Shown: in pieces, positions 56,596 through 64,000 of the stretch | Position numbering within the stretch: the first letter of the stretch is position 1 | Layout: each line of letters starts with the position of its first letter | Assembly (NCBI GenBank): GCA_050633165.1 | Contig: JBOEFZ010000080.1 | Coordinates: 1 to 64,000 of the forward strand | DNA from: TMED27 sp050633165 | GTDB lineage: Bacteria > Pseudomonadota > Alphaproteobacteria > Micavibrionales > Micavibrionaceae | Length of the DNA stretch: 64,000 bases | Direction of reading: 5' to 3' | Notes under the pieces: generated by a model | The model's database searches: none | What the model was told of the DNA's origin: nothing | The model's input: only the letters and a program-made list of their open reading frames with translations | Made by a program: the position numbers and the translations under genes

Positions 56596-57147
56596 ATGCT
56601 GAACCTCCCCAATATTTTGACCATCGCGCGGATTTTGATTTTGCCGCTTATGTTTGCGTGTTTTTTATTGGAAACATCTTATGGCGCAAGCGCGATTTGG
56701 GCGTGTTTTGTGCTGTATGTTATTGCGTCTGTTACGGATTTTTTTGATGGGTGGATTGCGCGGAAATATAATTTGATTACGGCATTCGGGACGTTTCTTG
56801 ATCCGATATCGGATAAAATTTTTGTGGGATGTTTGATGGTTATTCTGGTTGGATTCGGGCGGCTCGAAGGGGTTTGGCTTATTCCGGTTTTGCTGATTAT
56901 GTTTCGGGAATTTCTGGTCTCCGGTTTGCGGGAATTTTTGGGGCCGAAGAATATACAGATGCCTGTCACCAATTTGGCAAAATGGAAAACAGCAAGCCAG
57001 ATGGTGGCGCTTGGCTTTATCATCCTCGCGCCGATTGTACCGCTTGCGGATATTGGCGGTAAGGCGTTACTTTGCATTGCGGCGCTCCTGACCCTTATCA
57101 CCGGATTTTCGTATATGAAGGCGGGTTGGGCGCATTTGAAAGGTTAA
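56596..57147 (+). CDS. pgsA: CDP-diacylglycerol-glycerol-3-phosphate 3-phosphatidyltransferase
   Basis: 183 residues, membrane enzyme making phosphatidylglycerol phosphate. The CDP-alcohol transferase motif D-x2-DG-x2-AR-x8-G-x3-D-x3-D is visible in VTDFFDGWIARKYNLITAFG followed by TFLDPISDKI. Opening MLNLPNILTIARILILPLMF is typical. AAGGAG lies 6 bases upstream of the ATG. pyrD starts 3 bases downstream. Confidence 0.95.
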   Translation: MLNLPNILTIARILILPLMFACFLLETSYGASAIWACFVLYVIASVTDFFDGWIARKYNLITAFGTFLDPISDKIFVGCLMVILVGFGRLEGVWLIPVLLIMFREFLVSGLREFLGPKNIQMPVTNLAKWKTASQMVALGFIILAPIVPLADIGGKALLCIAALLTLITGFSYMKAGWAHLKG

Positions 57148-57150
57148 GTT

Positions 57151-58200
57151 ATGAATTTATACAAAACACTCTCCCCTGCTCTTTTTACGATTAAACCCGA
57201 ATGTGCGCATGGGCTTACGATTAAGGCGATGAAGTCGGGTGTATTTCCGCGGGTTAAGGCGGTGCGGGATGATGCGCTGTCTCAGGATGTATTGGGTTTG
57301 CGGTTTGATAATCCGGTTGGATTGGCGGCGGGGTTTGATAAAAATGCGGAAGCGATTGCGCCGTGTTTTAAGCTTGGCTTTGGGTTTGTCGAGGCGGGGA
57401 CGGTGACGCCGAAACCGCAGGATGGCAACCCGAAACCGCGCATTTTCCGCGATGCGCCGAATGGGGCGGTGATTAACCGGATGGGCTTTCCCAATGGCGG
57501 GATGGATGCGTTTAAGGCGAATGTGAAGGCGACGAAGCGTGAGGGCGGTGTGCTCGGCATCAATATCGGCATGAATAAAACGCAGAGTGATCCGGTGGCG
57601 GATTATAGTGTTTTGATCGCGGAATTGGGGGCGTTGGCGGATTATTTGACGATTAATATTTCATCGCCCAATACGCCTGGATTGCGGGATTTGCAGAGCC
57701 GCGAGCCGTTATTAGAATTGTTGGCTGCGGTGCATAAGGCGCGGGAGGCGCATTGCGCAGGTACGCCTATCCTCGTAAAACTTGCGCCGGATCTGGATAT
57801 GGCGAAGATGGAGGAGCTGGCGCAGGCGGCGATTGAAGGCAGCGTTGACGGGCTGATTTTGACCAATACGACGCTTGACCGCCCCGCGCATTTGGATAGC
57901 GGTTTTGCGGCGGAGGCTGGGGGCTTGAGCGGTAAGCCATTGACACAAAAATCGACCGAGATGGTGCGGAAATTTTATCAGCTTACCAAGGGCACGATCC
58001 CGATTATCGGGGTTGGTGGGATTTCGAGCGCGAGCGATGCCTATGCGAAGATTAAGGCGGGGGCGAGTTTGGTGCAGGTTTATTCCGGTTTCATATATGA
58101 AGGGCCGAGCCTTGCGCGGGATATTAATCGCGGGCTTTTGGATTTGCTCGCGGCGGATGGCTATTCCAATATCACCGAGGCGATCGGGGTTGAAGCATGA
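57151..58200 (+). CDS. pyrD: Dihydroorotate dehydrogenase, class 2
   Basis: 349 residues. Quinone-linked enzyme of pyrimidine synthesis at the inner membrane. The N-terminal extension of class 2 is present, then NPVGLAAGFDKNAEAI, VTPKPQDGNPKPRIFR, NRMGFPNGG, the active-site Ser region NISSPNTPGLRDLQ, and PIIGVGGISSASDAYAKIKA. It overlaps the next gene by 4 bases (ATGA). Confidence 0.96.
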   Translation: MNLYKTLSPALFTIKPECAHGLTIKAMKSGVFPRVKAVRDDALSQDVLGLRFDNPVGLAAGFDKNAEAIAPCFKLGFGFVEAGTVTPKPQDGNPKPRIFRDAPNGAVINRMGFPNGGMDAFKANVKATKREGGVLGINIGMNKTQSDPVADYSVLIAELGALADYLTINISSPNTPGLRDLQSREPLLELLAAVHKAREAHCAGTPILVKLAPDLDMAKMEELAQAAIEGSVDGLILTNTTLDRPAHLDSGFAAEAGGLSGKPLTQKSTEMVRKFYQLTKGTIPIIGVGGISSASDAYAKIKAGASLVQVYSGFIYEGPSLARDINRGLLDLLAADGYSNITEAIGVEA

Positions 58201-59015
58201 TTATAGGCGGCATTTCCGACATTGCGGATCGCTATGACGCGTTCATTTTGGATGTTTGGGGGGTGCTGCATAATGGTGTGTCATTGTTTGAGGGGACGGT
58301 TTCGTGTTTGGAAGCGATGCGGGATGCGGGGAAACGGGTGATCTTACTGTCGAATACGCCGAGCCTTGGGGCGGATATTGCGGTGGAGCTTGGGCGGTTC
58401 GGCATCTCGCGGGATTTGTATCAGGGGATTGTGACGGCGGGCGATTCTACGCGCGCGGCGTTGGCGGGATATGCGGGGAAGCGGTGCTGGTTTGCTTCGC
58501 GCGGGGAGCAGTTCGGGCGGCTTGTGAACGGGATTGACATTACGCTTATTGATGAGCCGGAGGGCGCGGATATTATGCTCAATGCGCTTGGCGGCATGGG
58601 CGGGGAGGATGATCCGGTTTATGCGGATTTGGATCGCGCGGCGGCGCTTGGCTTGCCGATGATTTGTGCCAATCCCGATTTAGTCGTGAATGTGGGGAAA
58701 AGCCTTTATTACTGCGCCGGAACTTATGCGGCATATTATGAGGCGCACGGCGGGCGTGTGGAGTATCACGGCAAACCACATGCGCCGGTTTACGAGCGGG
58801 TTTACGAGGCGTTGGGCGCACCGGATAAGGGACGCATTTGCGCGGTTGGGGACAGCTTTCACACCGATATTGCGGGGGCGAACGGCTTTGGGATTGATTG
58901 CGTTTTTAATGCGGAAGGAATTCATCAAGAGGAGCTGGCGGCGCTTGGGGTTGATGGGGTGTTGGCGGAGCAAGAGTATAGGCCGACTTATGTGCTTAAT
59001 GGGTTTGGGTGGTAG
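58197..59015 (+). CDS. HAD-superfamily hydrolase, class IIA type (TIGR01459-like)
   Basis: 272 residues with the HAD motifs: nucleophile Asp in AFILDVWGVLHNG, motif II Ser/Thr in VILLSNTPSLG, and the C-terminal GDSFHTDIAGANGFG. It is of NagD-like class IIA cap type; the substrate is not known. It overlaps pyrD by 4 bases, so it is co-translated with it. The family assignment is firm; the specific subfamily is less so. Confidence 0.85.
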   Translation: MIIGGISDIADRYDAFILDVWGVLHNGVSLFEGTVSCLEAMRDAGKRVILLSNTPSLGADIAVELGRFGISRDLYQGIVTAGDSTRAALAGYAGKRCWFASRGEQFGRLVNGIDITLIDEPEGADIMLNALGGMGGEDDPVYADLDRAAALGLPMICANPDLVVNVGKSLYYCAGTYAAYYEAHGGRVEYHGKPHAPVYERVYEALGAPDKGRICAVGDSFHTDIAGANGFGIDCVFNAEGIHQEELAALGVDGVLAEQEYRPTYVLNGFGW

Positions 59016-59020
59016 TTTTG

Positions 59021-59092
59021 AACCACCAAGACACAAAGCCACCAAGAAAAATCAAATTAAAAAAACTTAGTGATCTTGGTGGCTTGGTGGTT
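59021..59092. repeat. Inverted repeat, family B, between the HAD gene and yejA
   Basis: AACCACCAAGACACAAAGCC followed by ACCAAGA (59021-59047) pairs with TCTTGGTGGCTTGGTGGTT (59074-59092), allowing one extra 8-base unit in the left arm. The arms are short tandem units of CACCAAG type. T and A runs flank it, so it may terminate transcription. Confidence 0.75.
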
Positions 59093-59103
59093 TAAAAAAA
59101 ACT

Positions 59104-60903
59104 ATGCGAACGATTTTATTTCTTTTTTCTTTTTTGATTTTCACACCTGCCTTTGCGGGAGAGCCGCAGCATGCCATTGCGTTGCATGGGGAGCCGAAAT
59201 ACGGGGCGGATTTTACGCATCTTGAATATGCGAACCCCGATGCGCCAAAAGGTGGCCGCCTTAAAATGGGGGTGATTGGGAGCTTTGATTCGCTCAATCC
59301 ATTTATCGTTAAGGGCTCGCCGGCTTCGGGGATGAATTATATGCGCTCGGGCTTTGTGTATCAGAGCTTGATGCAAAATGCGTGGGATGAGCCGTTTACG
59401 CTGTATGGCATTTTAGCCCAAAGCATTGAGGTTGCCGAAGATCGGAGTTGGGTTGCGTTTAATTTGCGACCCGAGGCGAAGTGGGCGGATGGAGAGCCCG
59501 TGACGGCGGAGGATGTGGTTTGGACGTTTCATACGCTGCGGGATAAGGGACAGCCGTTTTTTAAGGCGTATTATGGCGATGTGAAGGCCGTTACCGCGCC
59601 TAGTGCGCGCCGTGTAAAGTTTGAATTCTCGGTGGCGGGGAATGCCGAGCTGCCGCTCATTATTGCGGAGATGGCGATTCTGCCGAAGCATTTTTGGGAG
59701 GGGCGGGAGTTTGATAAAACTTCGCTTGAAGCGCCTTTGGGCAGTGGACCGTATAAGGTTAGCGCGGTGGAAAGCGGGCGCTCGATTACTTATGAGCGTG
59801 ATCCGGATTGGTGGGGGAAGGATTTGCCGTTCTTTAAGGGGTTTTATAATTTCGATACCGTTCAATATGATTATTACCGCGATGCGAATGTCGCGCTTGA
59901 GGCGTTTTTGGCAGGGGAATTTGATATCCGGATGGAGAATACGGCGAAAGTATGGGCGAATGCGTATAATGTTCCGGCGGTGAGCGAGGGGCGTTTAATT
60001 AAGGACGAGATTGAAAATGCGCGTCCGGCGGGAATGCAGGGCTTTATCTATAATATTCGCCGTGATGTGTTTAAGGATGTTGCGGTGCGCGAGGCGCTGA
60101 ATTACGCGTTTGATTTTGAATGGTCGAATAAGCAATTTGCGTTTGGCGATTATGTGCGCACGGATAGCTATTTCGAGAATTCGGAATTGGCGAGTCGTGG
60201 GTTGCCGGAAGGTGCGGAGTTGGCGTTGCTTGAGCGGTTGAATACAGATTTTCCTGGGCAGATACCGGCGGCGGTGTTTAGCGAGGAATATCGCAATCCG
60301 CTCACCGATGGGTCGGGGAATGCGCGGCGGAATTTGCGCAGCGCGATGACGATGCTGGATAAGGCTGGATGGGTGCTTGGCGCGGATGGCGTGCGGGTGA
60401 AGGACGGGGTACGGCTGGAGTTTGAAATTTTGGATAGTAATCCGCAGTTTGAGCGGTGGGTTTTGCCGTTTATTCAAAACCTAAAACGTATTGGTGTTGC
60501 GGCGAATTTCCGCGTGGTGGATAGTGCGCAATATCAAAACCGTGTAAATGAATTTGATTTTGACATGACGATTGGCGGGTTTGGGCAATCAAACTCGCCA
60601 GGGAATGAGCAGCGGGATTTTTGGGGGAGTGCGAAGGCGGAAATGCAAGGCTCGCGCAATTATATCGGGCTTAAAAATCCGGCGGTGGATGCGATTATTG
60701 AAGAGCTAATTACGGCAGAAAGCCGGACGGATTTAGTGACGCATGTGCGGGCGCTGGATCGGATTTTGCTGCACTCGCATTATGTGATTCCGATGTGGCA
60801 TTATAATAAATGGCGCATTGCACGGTGGGGACATATCGCACGGCCGGAGGCGTTGTCGGGGATTTCTCCGCTGATTGCCGATACTTGGTGGGGTGCAGAA
60901 TAA
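59104..60903 (+). CDS. yejA: Extracellular solute-binding protein, family 5 (YejA-like)
   Basis: 599 residues with a signal peptide ending TPAFA. Periplasmic peptide-type binding protein (GEPKYGADFTHLEYANPDAP, KGGRLKMGVIGSFDSLNPFI, RDKGQPFFKAYYGDVKAVTA and the C-terminal YVIPMWHYNKWRIARWGHIA). Substrate is predicted from the family: oligopeptides or peptide-like compounds. The gene ends TAATG, sharing bases with the kdsB start. The membrane partners yejB and yejE follow after three other genes. Confidence 0.92.
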   Translation: MRTILFLFSFLIFTPAFAGEPQHAIALHGEPKYGADFTHLEYANPDAPKGGRLKMGVIGSFDSLNPFIVKGSPASGMNYMRSGFVYQSLMQNAWDEPFTLYGILAQSIEVAEDRSWVAFNLRPEAKWADGEPVTAEDVVWTFHTLRDKGQPFFKAYYGDVKAVTAPSARRVKFEFSVAGNAELPLIIAEMAILPKHFWEGREFDKTSLEAPLGSGPYKVSAVESGRSITYERDPDWWGKDLPFFKGFYNFDTVQYDYYRDANVALEAFLAGEFDIRMENTAKVWANAYNVPAVSEGRLIKDEIENARPAGMQGFIYNIRRDVFKDVAVREALNYAFDFEWSNKQFAFGDYVRTDSYFENSELASRGLPEGAELALLERLNTDFPGQIPAAVFSEEYRNPLTDGSGNARRNLRSAMTMLDKAGWVLGADGVRVKDGVRLEFEILDSNPQFERWVLPFIQNLKRIGVAANFRVVDSAQYQNRVNEFDFDMTIGGFGQSNSPGNEQRDFWGSAKAEMQGSRNYIGLKNPAVDAIIEELITAESRTDLVTHVRALDRILLHSHYVIPMWHYNKWRIARWGHIARPEALSGISPLIADTWWGAE

Positions 60904-61697
60904 TGCGGATCGCAATTGCCATTCCGGCGCGATATGGGTCTACGCGGTTTGCGGGGAAGCCGCTTGCGTTGATTGGGGGGCGATCGATGTTGTCGCGTGT
61001 GGTGGATTTGGCGCGGAGTGTGGCGGCGGGCTATGACGATATTGATGTGTTTGTGACGACAGAGGATGCGCGGATTGCGGATCATGCGGCGGAGATTGGT
61101 GTCGAATGCGTGGTTACGGATGACAGTTTCGAGACGGGTTCGGATCGGGTGCTGGGGGCGTTGAAGATTAGTGGCAAGCAGCCGGATTTTGTTTTGAATT
61201 TGCAAGGAGATGCGCCATTCACACCGCCCGAAGCGCTGCATGCGTTGATTGCGGGGGCGCGGGAGCATTCGAGCGCGGATGTGATTACGCCGGTGCATCG
61301 CTTGCGATGGGGGGATCTGGATCGCTTGCGGGAGAGTAAGAAGGTTACACCGTTTAGCGGGACGACGGCGGTGATGGATGCGGATGGGCGGGCGATTTGG
61401 TTTTCGAAGAATATTATCCCTGCTATTCGTAAGGAAGAGGCGCTGCGCGAGGCGTCGGATGTTTCACCTGTGCGGCAGCATATGGGGCTGTATGGCTATC
61501 GCATGGCGGCTTTGGAGCGGTTTTGCGCCTTGCCCGTTGGGCATTATGAGGCGTTAGAGGGGTTGGAGCAGCTCCGGATGCTAGAGAATGGGATGCATAT
61601 TCAATGCGTTGAAATTGATGTGGATGCGGGGGCGATGCAATCGGGCATTGATACGCCCGAGGATTTAGCGCGGGCGGAGGCGAGGTTAAAAGCATGA
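60903..61697 (+). CDS. kdsB: 3-deoxy-manno-octulosonate cytidylyltransferase
   Basis: 264 residues; activates KDO to CMP-KDO for lipopolysaccharide inner core. IAIAIPARYGSTRFAGKPLA, then FVLNLQGDAPFTPPEALHAL and LPVGHYEALEGLEQLRMLEN are typical. The frame is open further upstream, but ATG 60903 is the conserved start and overlaps the yejA stop. Its end overlaps the next gene by 4 bases. Confidence 0.96.
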   Translation: MRIAIAIPARYGSTRFAGKPLALIGGRSMLSRVVDLARSVAAGYDDIDVFVTTEDARIADHAAEIGVECVVTDDSFETGSDRVLGALKISGKQPDFVLNLQGDAPFTPPEALHALIAGAREHSSADVITPVHRLRWGDLDRLRESKKVTPFSGTTAVMDADGRAIWFSKNIIPAIRKEEALREASDVSPVRQHMGLYGYRMAALERFCALPVGHYEALEGLEQLRMLENGMHIQCVEIDVDAGAMQSGIDTPEDLARAEARLKA

Positions 61698-62323
61698 CAA
61701 CGACATTAATTATTGCAAGACACGGGAATACTTTTGGGCCGAAAGATACGCCGACGCGGGTTGGGCTGCGGACGGATTTGCCACTGGTGGAGAGCGGGAT
61801 TGAGCAAGCTAAGCGTATGGGCAAATATATCAAGGAAAACAATCTGATACCGGATACTGTTTACACTTCAACTTTAAAGCGCACCATTGAAACGGCGAGT
61901 ATTGCGATTAAGGAAACGGGGGTTAGCAATCCCTTCTTCAAGATTGAAATGTTTAATGAAATTGACTATGGCCCTGATGAGAATAGGCCAGAGGCGGATG
62001 TGATTGCGCGAATTGGCGAAGCGGCGATTAAGGATTGGGACGAGCGTGCGATTGTGCCCGATGGGTGGGATGTTGATCCCGCGCAGGTGATTCAGAATTG
62101 GCATGATTTTGCGGAGCAGATTGCGGCGTTTGATGATAATGAGACGGCGTTGATTGTGACCTCGAACGGGATTGCGCGGTTTGCGCCGCATTTATTGGGC
62201 GATTTTGACGGGTTCGCGGCGGAGAATAAGATCAAGCTCTCTACCGGCGCGATCGGGATTTTGCGGCATAGTGGCGGCGTGGATGGCGTTTGGACGTGTG
62301 AGGGGTGGAATATCAAGCCATGA
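61694..62323 (+). CDS. Histidine phosphatase (phosphoglycerate mutase family)
   Basis: 209 residues. The catalytic His motif is ARHGNTF near residue 9, with a second conserved region YTSTLKRTIETA and a later SNGIARFAPHLL carrying the downstream active-site region. The family covers mutases and phosphatases; the substrate cannot be told. It overlaps kdsB and the SlyX gene by 4 bases each. Confidence 0.88.
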   Translation: MTTTLIIARHGNTFGPKDTPTRVGLRTDLPLVESGIEQAKRMGKYIKENNLIPDTVYTSTLKRTIETASIAIKETGVSNPFFKIEMFNEIDYGPDENRPEADVIARIGEAAIKDWDERAIVPDGWDVDPAQVIQNWHDFAEQIAAFDDNETALIVTSNGIARFAPHLLGDFDGFAAENKIKLSTGAIGILRHSGGVDGVWTCEGWNIKP

Positions 62324-62553
62324 GTGAGAGCGAGCGATTAACCAGTGTCGAGATCAAGCTAATGCATCTTGAGGTGCAGATCGAAGATATGAATTCCGTT
62401 GTTTTGGCGCAGGAGGCGGAGATTGCGCGGCTGAATATGAAGATCAAGCGCGCGGAGGCGAAGATGCAAAGCGTAGCGGCCGATGGGCAAGAAAGCGATA
62501 GCGGCATGTCGAGTATGGAAGCCATGGCAGCAGAAAGGCCACCGCATTGGTGA
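62320..62553 (+). CDS. slyX: SlyX family protein
   Basis: 77 residues: an N-terminal coiled coil (MSESERLTSVEIKLMHLEVQ, VVLAQEAEIARLNMKIKRAE) and a C-terminal PPHW end, close to the PPHY that closes SlyX proteins. ATG 62320 overlaps the stop of the phosphatase gene (ATGA). Function of SlyX is unknown. Confidence 0.85.
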   Translation: MSESERLTSVEIKLMHLEVQIEDMNSVVLAQEAEIARLNMKIKRAEAKMQSVAADGQESDSGMSSMEAMAAERPPHW

Positions 62554-62559
62554 TTTTAA

Positions 62560-62638
62560 AACCACGGATTGACACAGATGCACACAGATAAATTGTGTGC
62601 GGAATGAAATCTGTGTTTATCCGTGTTCATCTGTGGTT
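62560..62638. repeat. 30-bp inverted repeat, family B, upstream of yejB
   Basis: The left arm 62560-62589 (starting AACCACGGATTGACACAGAT) and right arm 62609-62638 (ending CCGTGTTCATCTGTGGTT) are imperfectly complementary. It lies between slyX and yejB. The right arm reads like the ATTCGTGGTTA unit before smpB. Confidence 0.75.
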
Positions 62639-62648
62639 ACAATACTGC

Positions 62649-63749
62649 ATGACCGCCTATATCCTTAAACGCTTGTTGCTGATGATCCCGACATTGCTTG
62701 GGATCTTGTTGATTAGCTTTGTGATTGTGCAGTTTGTTCCCGGTGGGCCGGTGGAGAAGATGATTGCGGAGTTGCAGGGGCATGGGGGGGAGGCTACGGC
62801 GCGGATTGGTGGCGGGGGCGGTGATGCATCGGTTAGCGGCGGGGGAAGCGTGAGTGCGGGGCAAGGGTCGCAATATCGCGGGGCGCAGGGGCTTGATCCA
62901 GAATTTATTGCGGAGCTTGAGGCGCTGTATGGGTTTGACAAGCCGGCTCCGATACGGTTTTGGATTATGCTGAAGAATTATGCGCGGTTTGATTTGGGGG
63001 AGAGTTATTATCGCGATATTGGGGTCGGGCAATTGGTGCTTGAGAAGATGCCGGTTTCGATTTCGCTTGGGCTGTGGTCGACGATTATTATTTATCTGAT
63101 CTCCATTCCGCTTGGGATTAAGAAGGCGGTGAAGGATGGGAGCGCGTTTGATATCTGGACGAGTGCGGCGGTGTTTATTGGCTATGCTATCCCTAGCTTT
63201 ATGTTTGCGATTTTGTTGATTGTCCTGTTTGCGGGGGGGCGGTATTTTGATGTGTTTCCGCTGCGCGGGCTGACGTCTGATGGGTTTGAGGATATGAGCT
63301 TTGTGCAGCAGATTTTGGATTATACATGGCATTTGGTTTTGCCCGTGGCGGCGATGGTGGTGAGTGGGTTTGCCTCGCTCACGCTGCTGACGAAGAATTC
63401 GTTTTTGGATGAGATTAATAAGCAATATGTGCTGACGGCGCGCAGCAAAGGGCTGGCGGAGAATCAGGTGCTGTATGGGCATGTGTTTCGCAATGCGATG
63501 TTGATTGTGATTGCGGGCTTTCCGGCGGCGTTTATCTCGATTTTCTTTACGGGGTCGTTGTTGATTGAGGTTATATTCTCGCTCGATGGGCTTGGATTGC
63601 TTGGGTATGAGAGCGTGATTAATCGTGATTATCCGGTGGTTTTAGGGACGCTTTATATTTATGCGCTGATTGGGCTTGTGATGACGTTGGTGCGGGATGT
63701 GGTTTATGTGGCGGTTGATCCGCGGATTGATTTTGAGGGGCGGGGTTGA
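62649..63749 (+). CDS. yejB: ABC transporter permease, YejB-like
   Basis: 366 residues, peptide-type ABC permease. Opening TAYILKRLLLMIPTLLGILL, the VPGGPVEKMIAELQG motif, the periplasmic Gly/Ser-rich loop (about residues 40-75) that is common in YejB, and the C-terminal permease segment with HVFRNAMLIVIAGFPAAFIS and FTGSLLIEVIFSLDGLGLLG. The start at 62649 was chosen as it begins the conserved N-terminus; the frame is open upstream to 62595. Confidence 0.93.
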   Translation: MTAYILKRLLLMIPTLLGILLISFVIVQFVPGGPVEKMIAELQGHGGEATARIGGGGGDASVSGGGSVSAGQGSQYRGAQGLDPEFIAELEALYGFDKPAPIRFWIMLKNYARFDLGESYYRDIGVGQLVLEKMPVSISLGLWSTIIIYLISIPLGIKKAVKDGSAFDIWTSAAVFIGYAIPSFMFAILLIVLFAGGRYFDVFPLRGLTSDGFEDMSFVQQILDYTWHLVLPVAAMVVSGFASLTLLTKNSFLDEINKQYVLTARSKGLAENQVLYGHVFRNAMLIVIAGFPAAFISIFFTGSLLIEVIFSLDGLGLLGYESVINRDYPVVLGTLYIYALIGLVMTLVRDVVYVAVDPRIDFEGRG

Positions 63750-63793
63750 GAGATGATGAATATTGCAAGCGCCGCAGACATTTTATTTTTATA

Positions 63794-63864
63794 CGCGGAG
63801 AAGCGGAGAAGCGGAGTTTTTTCTTTTAAACCGTTAAAGCTCCGCTCCTGTGAAACTCCGCGCA
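63794..63864. repeat. Inverted repeat, family B, between yejB and yejE
   Basis: CGCGGAGAAGCGGAGAAGCG followed by GAG (63794-63816) faces CTCCGCTCCTGTGAAACTCC with GCG (63842-63864). It resembles the unit at 28257-28323. A T-rich stretch lies between the arms. Confidence 0.75.
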
Positions 63865-63898
63865 TGAAATATTACGGCTTCGCCGCGGGGAGAAGATC

Positions 63899-64000
63899 AT
63901 GACTTTATCACCCCTCACACAACGCCGTCTTCAACAATTTCGGGCTAATGCGCGGGGATTTTGGTCGTTTTGGGTGTTTTTGGCGTTGTTTGTGGTGGCG
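63899..64000 (+). CDS. yejE: ABC transporter permease, YejE-like, cut by window edge
   Basis: Only the first 34 residues are visible. The segment LSPLTQRRLQQFRANARGFW followed by SFWVFLALFVVA matches the YejE N-terminus, with the start of the first membrane segment. It is in the same direction as yejB, 149 bases downstream. The rest lies beyond the window. Confidence 0.8.
   Translation, partial: MTLSPLTQRRLQQFRANARGFWSFWVFLALFVVA

Noticed and set aside
62560..62638. Attachment site or transposon end
   Set aside because: No integrase or transposase gene and no target duplication were seen; the unit fits the family B intergenic repeats.
62765..62880. Frameshift or assembly error in yejB at the Gly-rich segment
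   Set aside because: A Gly/Ser-rich periplasmic loop here is common in YejB proteins and the frame stays open with a normal C-terminus.

Overview
The window reads as a chromosome segment of a free-living, flagellated alphaproteobacterium. The evidence is the combination of CckA and CtrA (the alphaproteobacterial cell-cycle phosphorelay), the flagellar regulators FliX, FlbD, FlbT and FlaF that are typical of this class, a DksA with a reduced zinc-finger cysteine set, and a YejA-YejB-YejE type peptide importer. A Rhodospirillales- or Micavibrio-like lineage would fit, but the sequence alone does not settle the genus. Codon use and GC are fairly even across the core genes. A few unrecognised genes (near 5.8, 44.4, 47.6 and 55.1 kb) are visibly richer in A+T.

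Layout. 1-9 kb is housekeeping: a truncated lytic transglycosylase (minus), dapA, smpB, lrgA-lrgB, recA (minus), an orphan gene and the hybrid kinase cckA (minus). 9-55 kb is one very large flagellar island. The minus-strand operon flgB-flgC-fliE-fliQ-fliR-flhB starts at a sigma-54 promoter at 13.68 kb and faces a small FlhB C-terminal-domain gene, fliO and fliP. A second minus-strand block runs fliL-fliM-(DUF6468-like)-motE-cheY-cheZ-two MotB-like genes-a 981-residue TPR protein. Divergent from fliL is flgF-flgG-flgA-flgH. Then come dksA and fliX (minus), flgI-flgJ-two FlgN-like genes, fliK, a candidate structured RNA, a flagellin, flbT-flaF and a soluble CZB-domain chemoreceptor. fliF-fliG-fliH-fliN-motA-flbD, flhA, flhF-flhG, a prepilin-like gene, a second FliK-like gene and fliJ/fliI follow. 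ctrA lies at 55.8 kb. 56.6-64 kb is housekeeping again: pgsA, pyrD, a HAD hydrolase, and a yejA-kdsB-phosphatase-slyX-yejB-yejE run cut by the right edge.

How the genes work together. The island encodes the MS/C ring, export gate, ATPase, rod, P and L rings, stator, hook-length control, a flagellin and its post-transcriptional regulators. Hook, hook-cap and hook-filament junction genes (flgE, flgD, flgK, flgL) and the filament cap fliD are not in the window. The sigma-54 activator FlbD and its partner FliX are both present, and five good sigma-54 promoter matches lie in front of flgB, flgF, flgI, fliK and a non-coding stretch before flagellin. This is a late-flagellar regulon readable directly from the DNA. 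CckA and CtrA, encoded at the two ends of the window, are expected to sit above it.

The most unusual item is at 33.38-33.63 kb. A perfect-consensus sigma-54 promoter directly follows fliK, and downstream of it are three consecutive perfect hairpins, the last followed by a T tract. No gene lies in this stretch. It looks like a flagellar-class, independently terminated small RNA or an attenuator-like flagellin leader. Two families of intergenic inverted repeats mark many operon borders. A run of ten G residues in the 5' end of flhA, a pair of MotB-like genes of which one lacks the proton-binding Asp, and two prepilin-like genes inside or beside the flagellar island are further points of interest.
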